Assembly (NCBI GenBank): GCA_964469565.1
Contig: CAYXZD010000010.1
Location: 1-64,000 of the forward strand
DNA from: GCA-2720975 sp964469565
GTDB lineage: Bacteria; Planctomycetota; UBA1135; GCA-002686595
Length of the DNA stretch: 64,000 nt
Reading direction: 5' to 3'
A program made the position numbers and the translations under genes. Under the pieces are notes generated by a model. The model saw only the letters and a program-made list of their open reading frames with translations. It was not told the origin of the DNA and did no database searches. Below, piece by piece: positions 44,462 through 53,441 of the stretch; positions within the stretch are counted from its first letter, which is position 1, and each line of letters begins with the position of its first letter.

Positions 44462-45918
44462 TTCGCGGACAGTTCCTTGGAGTCGAAGCCCCCACCGAGC
44501 GCCATGTACAGACTGACGCGATTGGAGTAAAGCAGTCGATTGATGTGGAGGGCCTCTCTCTGGGAGTTGAAAATCTGTGCTCGCACATCAAAGATCGAAC
44601 TTGCTGGGCTACGGCCCAGCCGGTGGCGTTGTTCAGCTATGACCCATTGCTGCTCTAGAGTTTCCAGCAGATTCCTCATCTGCAGCTGGCGCTGAGCCAA
44701 CAACTCCTCATTGATCAAGGCCGTCTCGACCTCTGCAAAGGCCACGAGGGCCCCCTGCACAAAAGCCCACACTGCTCCGTCACGTACCGCCAACGCCCCA
44801 TCGAGACCAGCTTGAAGCCGCCCACCATCCAGCAACGGTGCAATGAGGCTTGCGCCCAGAGTCCACACACCAAAATCACCATCCAACAGGTCGCGAAGGC
44901 CATCACTCACAGTGCCAACCGAGGAACTTAAGCTCAGCTCAGGCCAGAGTGAGGCGTGGGCCACTTCAGCACGGGCGTTTGCTGCGTGAACTCCCGCGAG
45001 CAGGGAGGCCAAATCGGGGCGACGTTCAAGGAGTTCGGCAGGTACACCTGTACTGGGCAGAGGAGGCAGGGACCGCACCAGCAGTTCTGGCTCGAAGTGA
45101 ATTGACTGACCTGCAGTGCGCCCAAGCAGGGCTGTGAAATTGGGGGCCTGCGTCGTCAGCACGCGCTTGGCTTCGAGCAGTGCTGTGGCAGCCCGCTGAA
45201 CTTCAGCCTGCGCTGCGAGCACCGCCTGCACATCGCCTTGGCGGCCAATCCTCTCGTTCAACGAAACCTGATTCTGCCTTTCCTGTGCATTGGTGAGCGC
45301 AGCCTTCAAGAGCTCGACATTAGCCTGAGCTTCGCACATTCCTACGTACGCATGTACGATGGCCCCGGAGAGGGCCAGTTGCGCCGCCCGAAGGTTGGCC
45401 TCGCCCACACTCACGTCAAAGACTGCAGCACGTTCCCCAGCAGCGAGCCGTCCCCAGAGGTCTAGCTCCCATTGCCCCTGCAGGGCGAGCCCGTGACTGT
45501 CGCTCAAGCTGGAGACCACACTGGATCCTGGGATGGGCAAACCGATGAAGTTCTGACGCCTGCGAGACAAGTCCAATCCGGCGCCTAGGGTCGGGTGCTT
45601 CAAGCCAGCCTGAAAGGCCCGCTGGCTCTGAGCAAGCGCAACCCTTGTCTCTGCTATCGCTAATTGGGGGCTATTCTCTAGGGCTTCGACAATGAAACCG
45701 TTCAGTGCTTCATCCCCAAACACAGACCACCATTCTTGATCAATGGCGGGTTGACCTGAATTGGCAACGCTGAATGCCTGTGGTGGTTGGACGAATTCAA
45801 GCACATCCACCGCCGGATGCTGGACTGAGTCCATACTGTTACAAGCGGTCACAATCAGTGGGATTGCCAGTATGGGTGCGAGCCCAAGTGCCGGCCGGTA
45901 ACGCCGCTGTGAACGCAT
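44458..45918 (-). CDS. Outer-membrane efflux lipoprotein (NodT/OprM family)
   Basis: The 486-residue protein starts at ATG 45918, just after the tetR stop; the frame extends to 45987 but that overlaps tetR. A lipoprotein signal ends in IPLIVTACNS. NodT-family features follow: DQEWWSVFGDEALNGFIVEAL, NSPQLAIAETRVALAQSQRA, and the second OEP repeat near LLERRPDLASLLAGVHAANA. The trimeric product forms the channel through the outer membrane. It overlaps the adaptor gene by 4 nt. All hallmarks of the family are present. Confidence 0.94.
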   Translation of the reverse strand: MRSQRRYRPALGLAPILAIPLIVTACNSMDSVQHPAVDVLEFVQPPQAFSVANSGQPAIDQEWWSVFGDEALNGFIVEALENSPQLAIAETRVALAQSQRAFQAGLKHPTLGAGLDLSRRRQNFIGLPIPGSSVVSSLSDSHGLALQGQWELDLWGRLAAGERAAVFDVSVGEANLRAAQLALSGAIVHAYVGMCEAQANVELLKAALTNAQERQNQVSLNERIGRQGDVQAVLAAQAEVQRAATALLEAKRVLTTQAPNFTALLGRTAGQSIHFEPELLVRSLPPLPSTGVPAELLERRPDLASLLAGVHAANARAEVAHASLWPELSLSSSVGTVSDGLRDLLDGDFGVWTLGASLIAPLLDGGRLQAGLDGALAVRDGAVWAFVQGALVAFAEVETALINEELLAQRQLQMRNLLETLEQQWVIAEQRHRLGRSPASSIFDVRAQIFNSQREALHINRLLYSNRVSLYMALGGGFDSKELSAK

Positions 45919-45938
45919 GTTGATGGAGTGCGCCAAGA

Positions 45939-46595
45939 CTAGTGACCTCGACGAGCGCATACAGGCCGACAGAATCCCGCATGACAAAACTCCACCAACT
46001 CGTGCATCAAATCTTCTCGGCTGAAGTGAATGGGTGCGAGGCTAGCCAGACCATTCTCCGAATCGCGGCTGGCGAGGTTGTGCAACATGGCGCCGATCAT
46101 GAAGTGCAGACGCAGGTGCAGTTGATTGGCAGGAAGGTCCGGCAATGCCATCTGAAGTGCATTGATAAAGCGCTTGGCCACGGGACCCATGGCCTGTCGC
46201 AGACAGTCAGTAGCCACCGGATGGGACGAGTGGTGGATTTGTGCCATGAGACCGAGAAACCACCGGCCTTGACCGTCGAGATGTTCGAGTGCAGGAGCAA
46301 TGAACGCATGCAGAACGCTGCGTAGGTATTCAGGTCCGGATCGAGAATCAGACTGCTCCAACTCACCCAGCCGAGCGATTCGTTCACTGTTGATGGGTTC
46401 AATCCGACTTCGTAAGACCTCGCGAAGGAGTCCCTCTTTCGATTCGAAGTGGTAGTGAATGGCCGCTAGATTTACCCCGGCCGCTTGTGTGATGGCTCGC
46501 ACCGATGCTCCGTCGATGCCGCGCTCAGCGAAGAGCCGTTCCCCCTCAGCGAGGAGGCGGGCTCGAGTCGATGGGTTCGCGCGGCGAAGCGTCAT
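45939..46595 (-). CDS. TetR-family transcriptional repressor of the efflux operon
   Basis: The 218-residue protein from ATG 46595 has the TetR helix-turn-helix at residues 28-50 (GASVRAITQAAGVNLAAIHYHF), preceded by ARLLAEGERLFAERG. The C-terminal ligand domain resembles CerR-type DUF1956 regulators (EYLRSVLHAFIAPALEHLDG). The frame opens at 46706, but those residues are not TetR-like. It is the first gene of the tetR-OMF-adaptor-RND operon, with a palindrome 13 nt upstream. De-repression of the pump by a ligand is inferred. Confidence 0.92.
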   Translation of the reverse strand: MTLRRANPSTRARLLAEGERLFAERGIDGASVRAITQAAGVNLAAIHYHFESKEGLLREVLRSRIEPINSERIARLGELEQSDSRSGPEYLRSVLHAFIAPALEHLDGQGRWFLGLMAQIHHSSHPVATDCLRQAMGPVAKRFINALQMALPDLPANQLHLRLHFMIGAMLHNLASRDSENGLASLAPIHFSREDLMHELVEFCHAGFCRPVCARRGH

Positions 46596-46607
46596 GGCTG
46601 ACAAACT

Positions 46608-46619
46608 AAACGAACGTTT
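46608..46619. promoter_or_regulatory. Candidate TetR operator
   Basis: AAACGAACGTTT is an inverted repeat (AAACG/CGTTT around a 2-nt centre) lying 13 to 24 nt upstream of the tetR start at 46595. AAACG/CGTTT half-sites are typical of TetR/AcrR operators. Its position would let the repressor control its own efflux operon and perhaps also the plus-strand gene beginning at 46841. Inference from symmetry and position. Confidence 0.6.
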
Positions 46620-46840
46620 GAATGAAAGTAACTCCCGCCGGGGTTTTCTTGGGCTCCAGCCCACGGAGAGGCAGACATTCCCGATACCTAAAGAGCGCCG
46701 AGACAAGAACTTATGTCATTCGAAGGGCCCGGGTACCCACTCGACGGTTCGGCCCCGAGTCCCTCCGCAGATCTTCTGAGCATTGCGCCGATACATATTG
46801 ACGATTCGAGGCTCTCCTCCACTTCCGTAAGGTCTACGTA

Positions 46841-48559
46841 GTGCCCTTCCCCACCCTCCCCACCCGCTCCGAGCCACGCGACTCCTGGCATCTGCCAGCC
46901 ATGATCATCGCTTGGATAGCCGGAGGCTACCTGCGAGCGTGGCAACTCGGGGAGCAAGTCATCATCGGGGACGAGGTCCACGCCCTGAAAAGTGCGGCCA
47001 CCGGCACCTTGGGAAGCATCCTGCAAGAGCGCGGCCTACCCGACGTTTCCATTCCCATGGCCCTCTGGGACTATCTACTCATCCAGAGCATAGGGCTGAA
47101 CGAATGGGGGTTGCGGTTGCCGGTCTTTTTACCCGGTGTACTCTTTCCAGTTGCGGCTGCCCTTTTCGCGCGCCGCCGCATCGGCCCGCTCGCTGGAGTC
47201 TTCACGGCCTGGCTCGCCGCCCTCACCCCTGCTCTCGTCATGTTCAGTCGGTTCGCCAGGCCGTACATGCCCATCATGTTTTGCAGCTTGGTGGCGACCG
47301 TGTTATGGCATCGGCAATTGGACGGTAAGCGGAACCGGGGGTGGCTGGCCGTGTTGTTTTCAGTGATAGCCATAAGCTTGAGCCCCTCATGCGGCCCAGC
47401 CTTGGGGATCCTCAACGCCTACGGGCTGGTTGCCGTGACGTGCCAGAACGGAATCGGTGTATGGGACCCGCGCAGAGTTTTTGGGCGCGGGCATCTCAAG
47501 TCGACCCTCGCATTTGGCTTATTGGCGGCAGTGCTGTGTGGGGGGCTTGCCCAAGTAGTGCGTCTGTTGCCAGAAGCTCACAACCTGTATCTGCACGCAA
47601 AATGGAAGGGAACTCCATTTGACTGGCCGCTCATCCTGAATTACCTATCAGGCACTGGCAGCGCTAACGTGAGGATGTGGATGGCGATTAGCCTCCTCTT
47701 GGGCATCCTGTGTAACGTTCGGCGACACATCACATGGATGTTCCTTCTCATGGCTTGCGTGCAGGTGGCGACCATTCTGCTCTTTGTTCCTTGGGGTGGA
47801 CGAACCTTCAGCGTGATGCGCTACCTGCTAGTCCTGTACCCCCTCGGGGCCTTGATGATTGCAGCAGGCTTGAGCGCCCAAGCAAAGGCGCTCCAAAGCA
47901 TGATGCGAGTCCTCTGTGGCCCTCGGAAGGCCATCTTGGCTGTTGCAGGCCCAGCCCTGGTCATCGGATTCATGACCGCCTACGTCGGTACTGGACCGCT
48001 AGCCAACATCTTCCAGGGGACCGATTCGTTCACAGGTTTTTGGCCCCAATCCATCCAGCCCCCCAAGGCCCCCTTGGGTCGCTTTTACCGATTCCTCGGA
48101 CAGTCATCCCACGCGCTCACAATTGTTGAATGCCCTAGCATCTCCACGGCACCCGCAAGCCTAGAGCACTACGCAACCTATCAGGCACGGCATGGCCAGA
48201 GAGTCGTGCTCCTCAATCGACGAGCCGCATACAAGCAAGCTGGCATTGAATTCCAGGCCATTCGACCGCTCAAGGAAAATGTCGGAGTGGGCATGCAAGG
48301 CATTGACTACATCGTGGTCCATTTAGATTTTGTTGAAGAACGCAAGACGCTCCAAGCCAGCACCCTCGCCGTCAGCCAGAATCCACTCCAGGGCACCAAG
48401 ACTGAACGCGAGCTCAAGAAGAAAGCTGAGCAGCTCGTTGCCGAATTCGATGCGGATCCCACATTGACTCCGGTTCTTCGCAACCATCGCCTCGCAGTGT
48501 ACTCTCCCAATCCAGGTGCTGCCGAAGCGTACCAGGCTTGGATTGCCTCGCATGACTAG
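46841..48559 (+). CDS. ArnT-like membrane glycosyltransferase, paralogue 1
   Basis: The 572-residue polytopic protein starts at GTG 46841. The first span is followed by GDEVHALKSAATGTLGSIL, then ERGLPDVSIPMALWDYLL and LNEWGLRLPVFLPG, the acidic first loop and RLP motif of GT-C (PMT_2-like) enzymes. The periplasmic C-terminal domain is hydrophilic. The next gene encodes a close paralogue and overlaps by 8 nt. Such enzymes transfer sugars from polyprenyl phosphate to lipids or proteins on the outer face of the inner membrane. Donor and acceptor are unknown. Confidence 0.8.
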   Translation: MPFPTLPTRSEPRDSWHLPAMIIAWIAGGYLRAWQLGEQVIIGDEVHALKSAATGTLGSILQERGLPDVSIPMALWDYLLIQSIGLNEWGLRLPVFLPGVLFPVAAALFARRRIGPLAGVFTAWLAALTPALVMFSRFARPYMPIMFCSLVATVLWHRQLDGKRNRGWLAVLFSVIAISLSPSCGPALGILNAYGLVAVTCQNGIGVWDPRRVFGRGHLKSTLAFGLLAAVLCGGLAQVVRLLPEAHNLYLHAKWKGTPFDWPLILNYLSGTGSANVRMWMAISLLLGILCNVRRHITWMFLLMACVQVATILLFVPWGGRTFSVMRYLLVLYPLGALMIAAGLSAQAKALQSMMRVLCGPRKAILAVAGPALVIGFMTAYVGTGPLANIFQGTDSFTGFWPQSIQPPKAPLGRFYRFLGQSSHALTIVECPSISTAPASLEHYATYQARHGQRVVLLNRRAAYKQAGIEFQAIRPLKENVGVGMQGIDYIVVHLDFVEERKTLQASTLAVSQNPLQGTKTERELKKKAEQLVAEFDADPTLTPVLRNHRLAVYSPNPGAAEAYQAWIASHD

Positions 48560-50324
48560 CTCTCTCGACCCAGCGGCGCCGGGGAATCTCCCAGCCCGCA
48601 CCTTCTCCGCCTGCATCGCCCTACTATGGTTGTTGGGCGCATGGCTGCGATTGTGGGAGCTCGGCCAACAACCCGTGCTCGGCGATGAACTGCATGCACT
48701 GAACAGTGCGGTAGAAGGCAACCTAGGTACGATTCTCGCCGAGCGTGGCCTTCCGGATGTCTCCATACCCATCGCCCTATGGAATTACCTGCTCGTCAAG
48801 AGCCAGTGTCTGAATGAGTGGACCATGCGCCTGCCAATGCTCCTCGCAGGCTTGGCATTCCTACCCTTGATCACCCGCTTCGCATTCAGACATGGCGGAC
48901 AAGCCACATCCCTCGCCGCGACGGGACTGGCAGCCATTTCACCCCTCCTCATCCTGTACAGTCGCTTCTCACGGCCGTACATGCTGATCACTCTCCTGTC
49001 GCTACTCACCCTTTTGATGTGGATGGCCCACATCAAGGGGCACGGATTCGCGTGGGCTCTTGCGCTCCTGAGCACTCTCCTGAGCGCCACCCTGACACCC
49101 GTGGTACTCCCGGCCCTAGGCACCCTTGCCGGATCTGCCATCCTGATCAGGTGGATCTCTGACTTGCGTAACCAACGCATCCCCTTCTGGAAACAGGCAT
49201 GGCGTGAGCACCGGATCCTCTGCTTGCTTTCCATCGTGGGAGCGGTAGGGCTGGGTCGAGCCGGGGCCCCACAAGCCAGTGCGATGCTCTCGGGAGCTCA
49301 ACAATTCGCTCAGCGGACGGCCTCACGTGATTACAGTATCCGGTGGAATGATGTGGGAGAGATCCTTGTGGGAGTCAGTTCACCCACAGTCGCATTCCTT
49401 GTGGGGATGGCAGCGATGGTCGGCTTAGTCGCCGGCCTGCGCAAGGCGCGAGCCCTGACCGTGATGATCGTACTCATGTCCGCCGTGCAGATCTTCACAA
49501 TTAATTTCTTCGTGTATTGGGGTTACCAAGTGTTCAGCCTAGCTCGCTACTGCATCGTGCTCCTACCTGGCTTGCTGTTCCTCACAGGGATGGGACTGAG
49601 CTGCCTCACGACTTGGAGCACCCGCTCATTCATCTCCCGGCAACGGTCGGCCCAATTGCAGGGCCCACTGCTCGCATCCGTCCTCATCGCATTGCTTAGC
49701 TGGGGTCCACACAAAGGGCTCTTCCGAAGCCACAATTCATTCACAGGAATCTGGCCCACCGCCGTCGCCGCCGTCCCCGCTTACGGGCATGAATCACACC
49801 CCGCCTGGCCGCACTTTTATACATTCCTCGCCAACCTGGATGAGGATGTAACCATTCTCGAGGCGCCTTCAATCTCATCAAGTCGCAAAGAAAACGCACC
49901 CTATGCTAGTTATCAAAGGGAGCACCGCAAGCGCGTCACCCTGCTCAACCGCAGGCCCACGTTTCGGAATGAAGGGGTCCGGCTCAGCTCAACACGTCCT
50001 GCCCTGGGCCCCCCGCCCTACGATTTTGGGGGGGCCTCCATTGTGATCATTCACAAGAACCTTCCGGGCGAACGGGCCTACATTGCACAAATCCGAGCTG
50101 CTCTCCCCAGCGATAAACTGCTTGAGGGAACGCTTCCTCGCGACCACAGCGACCCGCTCGCAGTCAAGACCAATGTCCAAAGCGCCGAGCAAGCTGAACG
50201 GCTTATTACAAATCTCGCGAAGGACCGCACGCTTGAGGTTCTCTACGATGACAAGTGGATTCGCGTTTTCACCCGCGACCCCGATCTGATCAAACGTCTC
50301 GCCCAGTGGGAGTCCGAACGATGA
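48552..50324 (+). CDS. ArnT-like membrane glycosyltransferase, paralogue 2
   Basis: The 590-residue protein from ATG 48552 repeats the preceding gene's key motifs: GDELHALNSAVEGNLGTIL, then ERGLPDVSIPIALWNYLL and LNEWTMRLPMLLAG. Shared motifs throughout, such as YSRFSRPYM and HNSFTGIWPTA, show a tandem duplication. Around ten membrane segments precede a hydrophilic tail. It overlaps the previous gene by 8 nt and the following lipoprotein gene by 4 nt (ATGA), so the three are translationally coupled. Divergence between the paralogues suggests different acceptors or sugars. Confidence 0.8.
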   Translation: MTSSLDPAAPGNLPARTFSACIALLWLLGAWLRLWELGQQPVLGDELHALNSAVEGNLGTILAERGLPDVSIPIALWNYLLVKSQCLNEWTMRLPMLLAGLAFLPLITRFAFRHGGQATSLAATGLAAISPLLILYSRFSRPYMLITLLSLLTLLMWMAHIKGHGFAWALALLSTLLSATLTPVVLPALGTLAGSAILIRWISDLRNQRIPFWKQAWREHRILCLLSIVGAVGLGRAGAPQASAMLSGAQQFAQRTASRDYSIRWNDVGEILVGVSSPTVAFLVGMAAMVGLVAGLRKARALTVMIVLMSAVQIFTINFFVYWGYQVFSLARYCIVLLPGLLFLTGMGLSCLTTWSTRSFISRQRSAQLQGPLLASVLIALLSWGPHKGLFRSHNSFTGIWPTAVAAVPAYGHESHPAWPHFYTFLANLDEDVTILEAPSISSSRKENAPYASYQREHRKRVTLLNRRPTFRNEGVRLSSTRPALGPPPYDFGGASIVIIHKNLPGERAYIAQIRAALPSDKLLEGTLPRDHSDPLAVKTNVQSAEQAERLITNLAKDRTLEVLYDDKWIRVFTRDPDLIKRLAQWESER

Positions 50325-50782
50325 GCCCGCTCCTTCTAATCGCCCGCCTAGCCACAGCCACCCTGGGCATACTGGCATTGACGGGATGCTCGCAAGAGGT
50401 GCCAGTTCTCATGAGCAAGCAGGGCATCCCTAGGGCCAAAATGAACATCTTCTGTCAGGAACCCTTCACCCCAGTGGGAAACGTATCCGCCGAGCACCTC
50501 TCATCCATGAGCACGGAGGGCCGTGCCGATGTCTATGACAACCAGCTGATTCGAGTGCAGCTCTTCAATCCCTTCGATCGGCCAATCCGTCGCATTACTT
50601 TGCGGTACGTGAAACCGCTGTTGAACCGGCCCCCCACCCTCATCAACACCTTTGAAGTGGACCTCATCGCTGCTCCACGAGCCGCATTTCAAGTCACAGC
50701 GCGGCTAGACCGGGTACCCATGAAGAACCACCCCTGGGTGTGGAGTGTTCTGGATTTGCAACTCGGGGAGGATCCGCGCTAA
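50321..50782 (+). CDS. Small lipoprotein of the glycosyltransferase operon
   Basis: The 153-residue product has a lipoprotein signal (TLGILALTGCSQ). The mature part contains an immunoglobulin-like beta pattern (VYDNQLIRVQLFNPFDRPIR, ITLRYVKPLLNRPP) and no known catalytic motif. I do not recognise the family. Its ATG overlaps the stop of the second glycosyltransferase gene, and its own stop codon overlaps the stop of the convergent methyltransferase gene. It probably assists envelope glycan processing. Confidence 0.7.
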   Translation: MSPLLLIARLATATLGILALTGCSQEVPVLMSKQGIPRAKMNIFCQEPFTPVGNVSAEHLSSMSTEGRADVYDNQLIRVQLFNPFDRPIRRITLRYVKPLLNRPPTLINTFEVDLIAAPRAAFQVTARLDRVPMKNHPWVWSVLDLQLGEDPR

Positions 50783-51603
50783 AGGGTTGCAACGAAGAGT
50801 AGCTGCTCAGTGTGTTCTTGGAGGTGTGGGACCTGCCACCGCGCCGGGGCATCGGCGGGCTCGATGCAATGAGCCTGACCTAGGCCGCAATCGCCAAGTT
50901 CCTGCAGAATCGCACCTCGACCGCGCGGATCTTGCACAAAGCCCCTCCCGCCCGTGGACCGTTTCATAAGCCGACCCAGCACATGCCCAGCTTGGCCGCC
51001 TGAGTGCTGTTCGCATGTGGGGACTAGATCGAAAACCAGCTGACTCCCTGGTCGACCGGCTAGCAGTGCGGACAGTCGGCCCCACAAGGAGCGTTGTTCA
51101 TCCGCGTTCAGGTACATGAATAGCCCCTCAGCGATCAAGAAAAGGGGCACGGTGCTGGGTACGAGACTCTCAAAATCCATGAAACGTAGATCACCTGAAC
51201 AGAAGTGAAGATTGGATCGGAGTGCCACGGATTGTCCCAGCGCAGTGCGCGCGAGCAGCGCGCGCTTGATGGCCACTGCATCCGCCGTGTCCACTTCCGT
51301 GTAATCCAGCTCATCATCCGCAGAGAAGCGGGCCCCCCGGGGAGAAAGACCCGAGGCGAGTTCCAGAACGTGACTCCCCTGCCAATCCTCAAGCATCGCA
51401 TCGATCATTCGATGTCGCTGCAGGAGGGCGGGCTCTAACTTGGGGGCCCCACTTCGAATGGCGGAGCCCACTCCCATGAAAGCCCGTGCGACACCATGCA
51501 CCCAGCGTCCCTCGTTGCAATCTAGGAGTTCTGCGCAAGGAACACCCCCCCGGACCCAAGTCTGCCCCGTAAAGAGGGCCGTCGTGAACAAGGACCGATT
51601 CAT
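50779..51603 (-). CDS. LCM-type SAM-dependent methyltransferase
   Basis: The 274-residue protein starts at ATG 51603, overlapping the stop of the preceding gene by 4 nt. SAM-binding motif I is VLELASGLSPRGARFS, motif II YTEVDTADAVAIKR, then LHFCSGDLRFMDFE and LFLIAEGLFMYLNADEQ. This pattern belongs to the leucine carboxyl methyltransferase/PpmP-like group (PF04072), which O-methylates small or carboxylate substrates. It is the last gene of the polyketide/lipid operon and may methylate the product. Substrate unknown. Confidence 0.8.
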   Translation of the reverse strand: MNRSLFTTALFTGQTWVRGGVPCAELLDCNEGRWVHGVARAFMGVGSAIRSGAPKLEPALLQRHRMIDAMLEDWQGSHVLELASGLSPRGARFSADDELDYTEVDTADAVAIKRALLARTALGQSVALRSNLHFCSGDLRFMDFESLVPSTVPLFLIAEGLFMYLNADEQRSLWGRLSALLAGRPGSQLVFDLVPTCEQHSGGQAGHVLGRLMKRSTGGRGFVQDPRGRGAILQELGDCGLGQAHCIEPADAPARWQVPHLQEHTEQLLFVATL

Positions 51604-53441
51604 CGCCGGCGCGCTAAGACCCGATAGGTATTCGACAGTCCCAGACGCCCAGCCAGGGGCCCGATCACCCACTGGTCGATGAGTTTGGCGATCCCCAGGA
51701 ATGGCAAGGCGGTGAGCCACAAGATTCCATAGCCGACGCGAGCCGCACCGTGGGTGGGTGTGAGCCAAGGGCGATTGGGCTCTGGGCAGATCCGGTTGAG
51801 CATGACCAGTATCGCATAATGCAAGTCAACCCGTTGATGGGCTTCAGCGCGCTGGCTCACGAGCACATCAAAACCGGCCAAGCCTAACTCGTGCTCCAAA
51901 CGCTTCAGGGGCAGCATGTGCAGGTGTTGGGGCTGAAACCAAGGTAGCCATGCCCAACCCAGCCAACGCCCGAGAGGGGAATCCGGATCGGGTAGTTCGA
52001 TCATCAACAGTCCGCCCTCTTCCAGCAGATCTCCTGCTGCCACGAGTTCTGCGCGCGGGTCACTCGTATGTTCGAGGTAGTGGCTCATGCTCACCACATC
52101 ATAGTCCCTTGGAGCGTCTTCCTTGCGCTCGGCTACCCAATCGGGGAAAAAGCCCTGGTGGCCCGCATTGACCCACCCGCGCCGTTCAGCGTCCACCACG
52201 GAGTTTGCAAGGTCAAGAACCTCGAATTCTGTTTGAGGCCATACTCCTGCAGCTGAAAGGCAAAAATGGCCATGCCCGCCGCCCACATCGAGCCAGCGGC
52301 GAGGAGCGATCCGCTTGCCTAGATGACCCATGACGATCTCCGCCCGGGCAGCATACCCCTTCGGTTCAAAAGCAAAAATGAACTCGAGTTTCTCGGCTCC
52401 CAAGCCGTCATAGAAATCCTTGTAATAGAAATCGAGGCCTTCGGGAGTCAGGCGCGGGTTCTGGAAAACGAGTTTGCAGGACTGGCATCGCTCTAGGCGG
52501 AATTGGCCGGGCTTGTGTTGGAAAAAATCAGAGTGCTCGCGCAAAAGGTGCAATTCGCTCGATGCACACAAGGGGCACTCTTCACGGCGCTCTTCAAATC
52601 GCGACTTCCAATCTGCCTGCAAGAGCCGGGTGTACTCGGCCCGCAGATCAGCCACCTCGGCTTGCCCCCGACGGGGAGCCGGCTGAATAATCGTATCCAC
52701 CCAATGGATCACATCAAGGGGAAGCCGGAACAAGACCCAAGGCCAAAGCGGACGACGGGTACATTCTAGGCCACCCAATGCGATCAACACCTGAGCATGG
52801 TAAAAACCAAGGAATGGCCAAGCGAAACTCCATCCGTACAGAAGGCCGAGGACGAGGAAAAAGAAAACACTCCCCTGAGCCAGCAATAGCCCCTTCCCGA
52901 ACGGCCCCAAAATAGCTCGCAATGCTGCGGCTCGTTCTGCGCCGCGACTCTGCCGCGCCTGAAGATTAGGAGCGACGGCCAGACCCGATGAATGGGGGGC
53001 ACAGCGCCGTAGCTCGAGCGCAGCCTCCACAAAGCTCGCCATGTCGCCGCGCCCGCCCTCGATCACCGGCATGAGTGCCTCGCCACCCCTCTCTAGGGTC
53101 GTACGTGACACGAGCAGGGCATGCCCCGCGCTGCAACCAAGATGCAGTGGCTCGGTGCGGTACTCCACCGGATCGACCAATTCGCCGCACCCCATCCACT
53201 GGCTCACCTGCCAGTCCCCAGGGATTAGATCCAACAGATCCAACCCCGCTGCACTCGCATAGGCGCTCGCCGCACGCCGGGTGGGCTCGTCCAGTAACAC
53301 CCCGTCCCCGAGGAGAAACACGTGGTCGGGATCCACTTCGCGTGCGCTGTTTGGGAGGATGGGAAACTGTTTGAAGCGTCCACGCAGCCGTAGGGCACCC
53401 AACACGAGTAAACCACAGAGAATCCAAAGCCACGGAATCAT
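51600..53441 (-). CDS. Membrane-anchored protein fused to zinc-ribbon class I methyltransferase
   Basis: The 613-residue protein from ATG 53441 starts with a membrane span (PWLWILCGLLVLGALRL), an unrecognised soluble domain (about 25-175), and two more spans (about 180-225). A zinc ribbon follows (CPLC at about 288, CQSC at about 318) leading into a class I methyltransferase: LDVGGGHGHFCLSAAG near 382, then SMSHYLEHTSDPRAEL. The C-terminal half resembles methyltransferases of sugar and lipid pathways. The N-terminal part may be a glycosyltransferase-like or carrier-binding module; this is not established. It overlaps the GT gene upstream and the LCM gene downstream by 4 nt. Confidence 0.75.
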   Translation of the reverse strand: MIPWLWILCGLLVLGALRLRGRFKQFPILPNSAREVDPDHVFLLGDGVLLDEPTRRAASAYASAAGLDLLDLIPGDWQVSQWMGCGELVDPVEYRTEPLHLGCSAGHALLVSRTTLERGGEALMPVIEGGRGDMASFVEAALELRRCAPHSSGLAVAPNLQARQSRGAERAAALRAILGPFGKGLLLAQGSVFFFLVLGLLYGWSFAWPFLGFYHAQVLIALGGLECTRRPLWPWVLFRLPLDVIHWVDTIIQPAPRRGQAEVADLRAEYTRLLQADWKSRFEERREECPLCASSELHLLREHSDFFQHKPGQFRLERCQSCKLVFQNPRLTPEGLDFYYKDFYDGLGAEKLEFIFAFEPKGYAARAEIVMGHLGKRIAPRRWLDVGGGHGHFCLSAAGVWPQTEFEVLDLANSVVDAERRGWVNAGHQGFFPDWVAERKEDAPRDYDVVSMSHYLEHTSDPRAELVAAGDLLEEGGLLMIELPDPDSPLGRWLGWAWLPWFQPQHLHMLPLKRLEHELGLAGFDVLVSQRAEAHQRVDLHYAILVMLNRICPEPNRPWLTPTHGAARVGYGILWLTALPFLGIAKLIDQWVIGPLAGRLGLSNTYRVLARRR

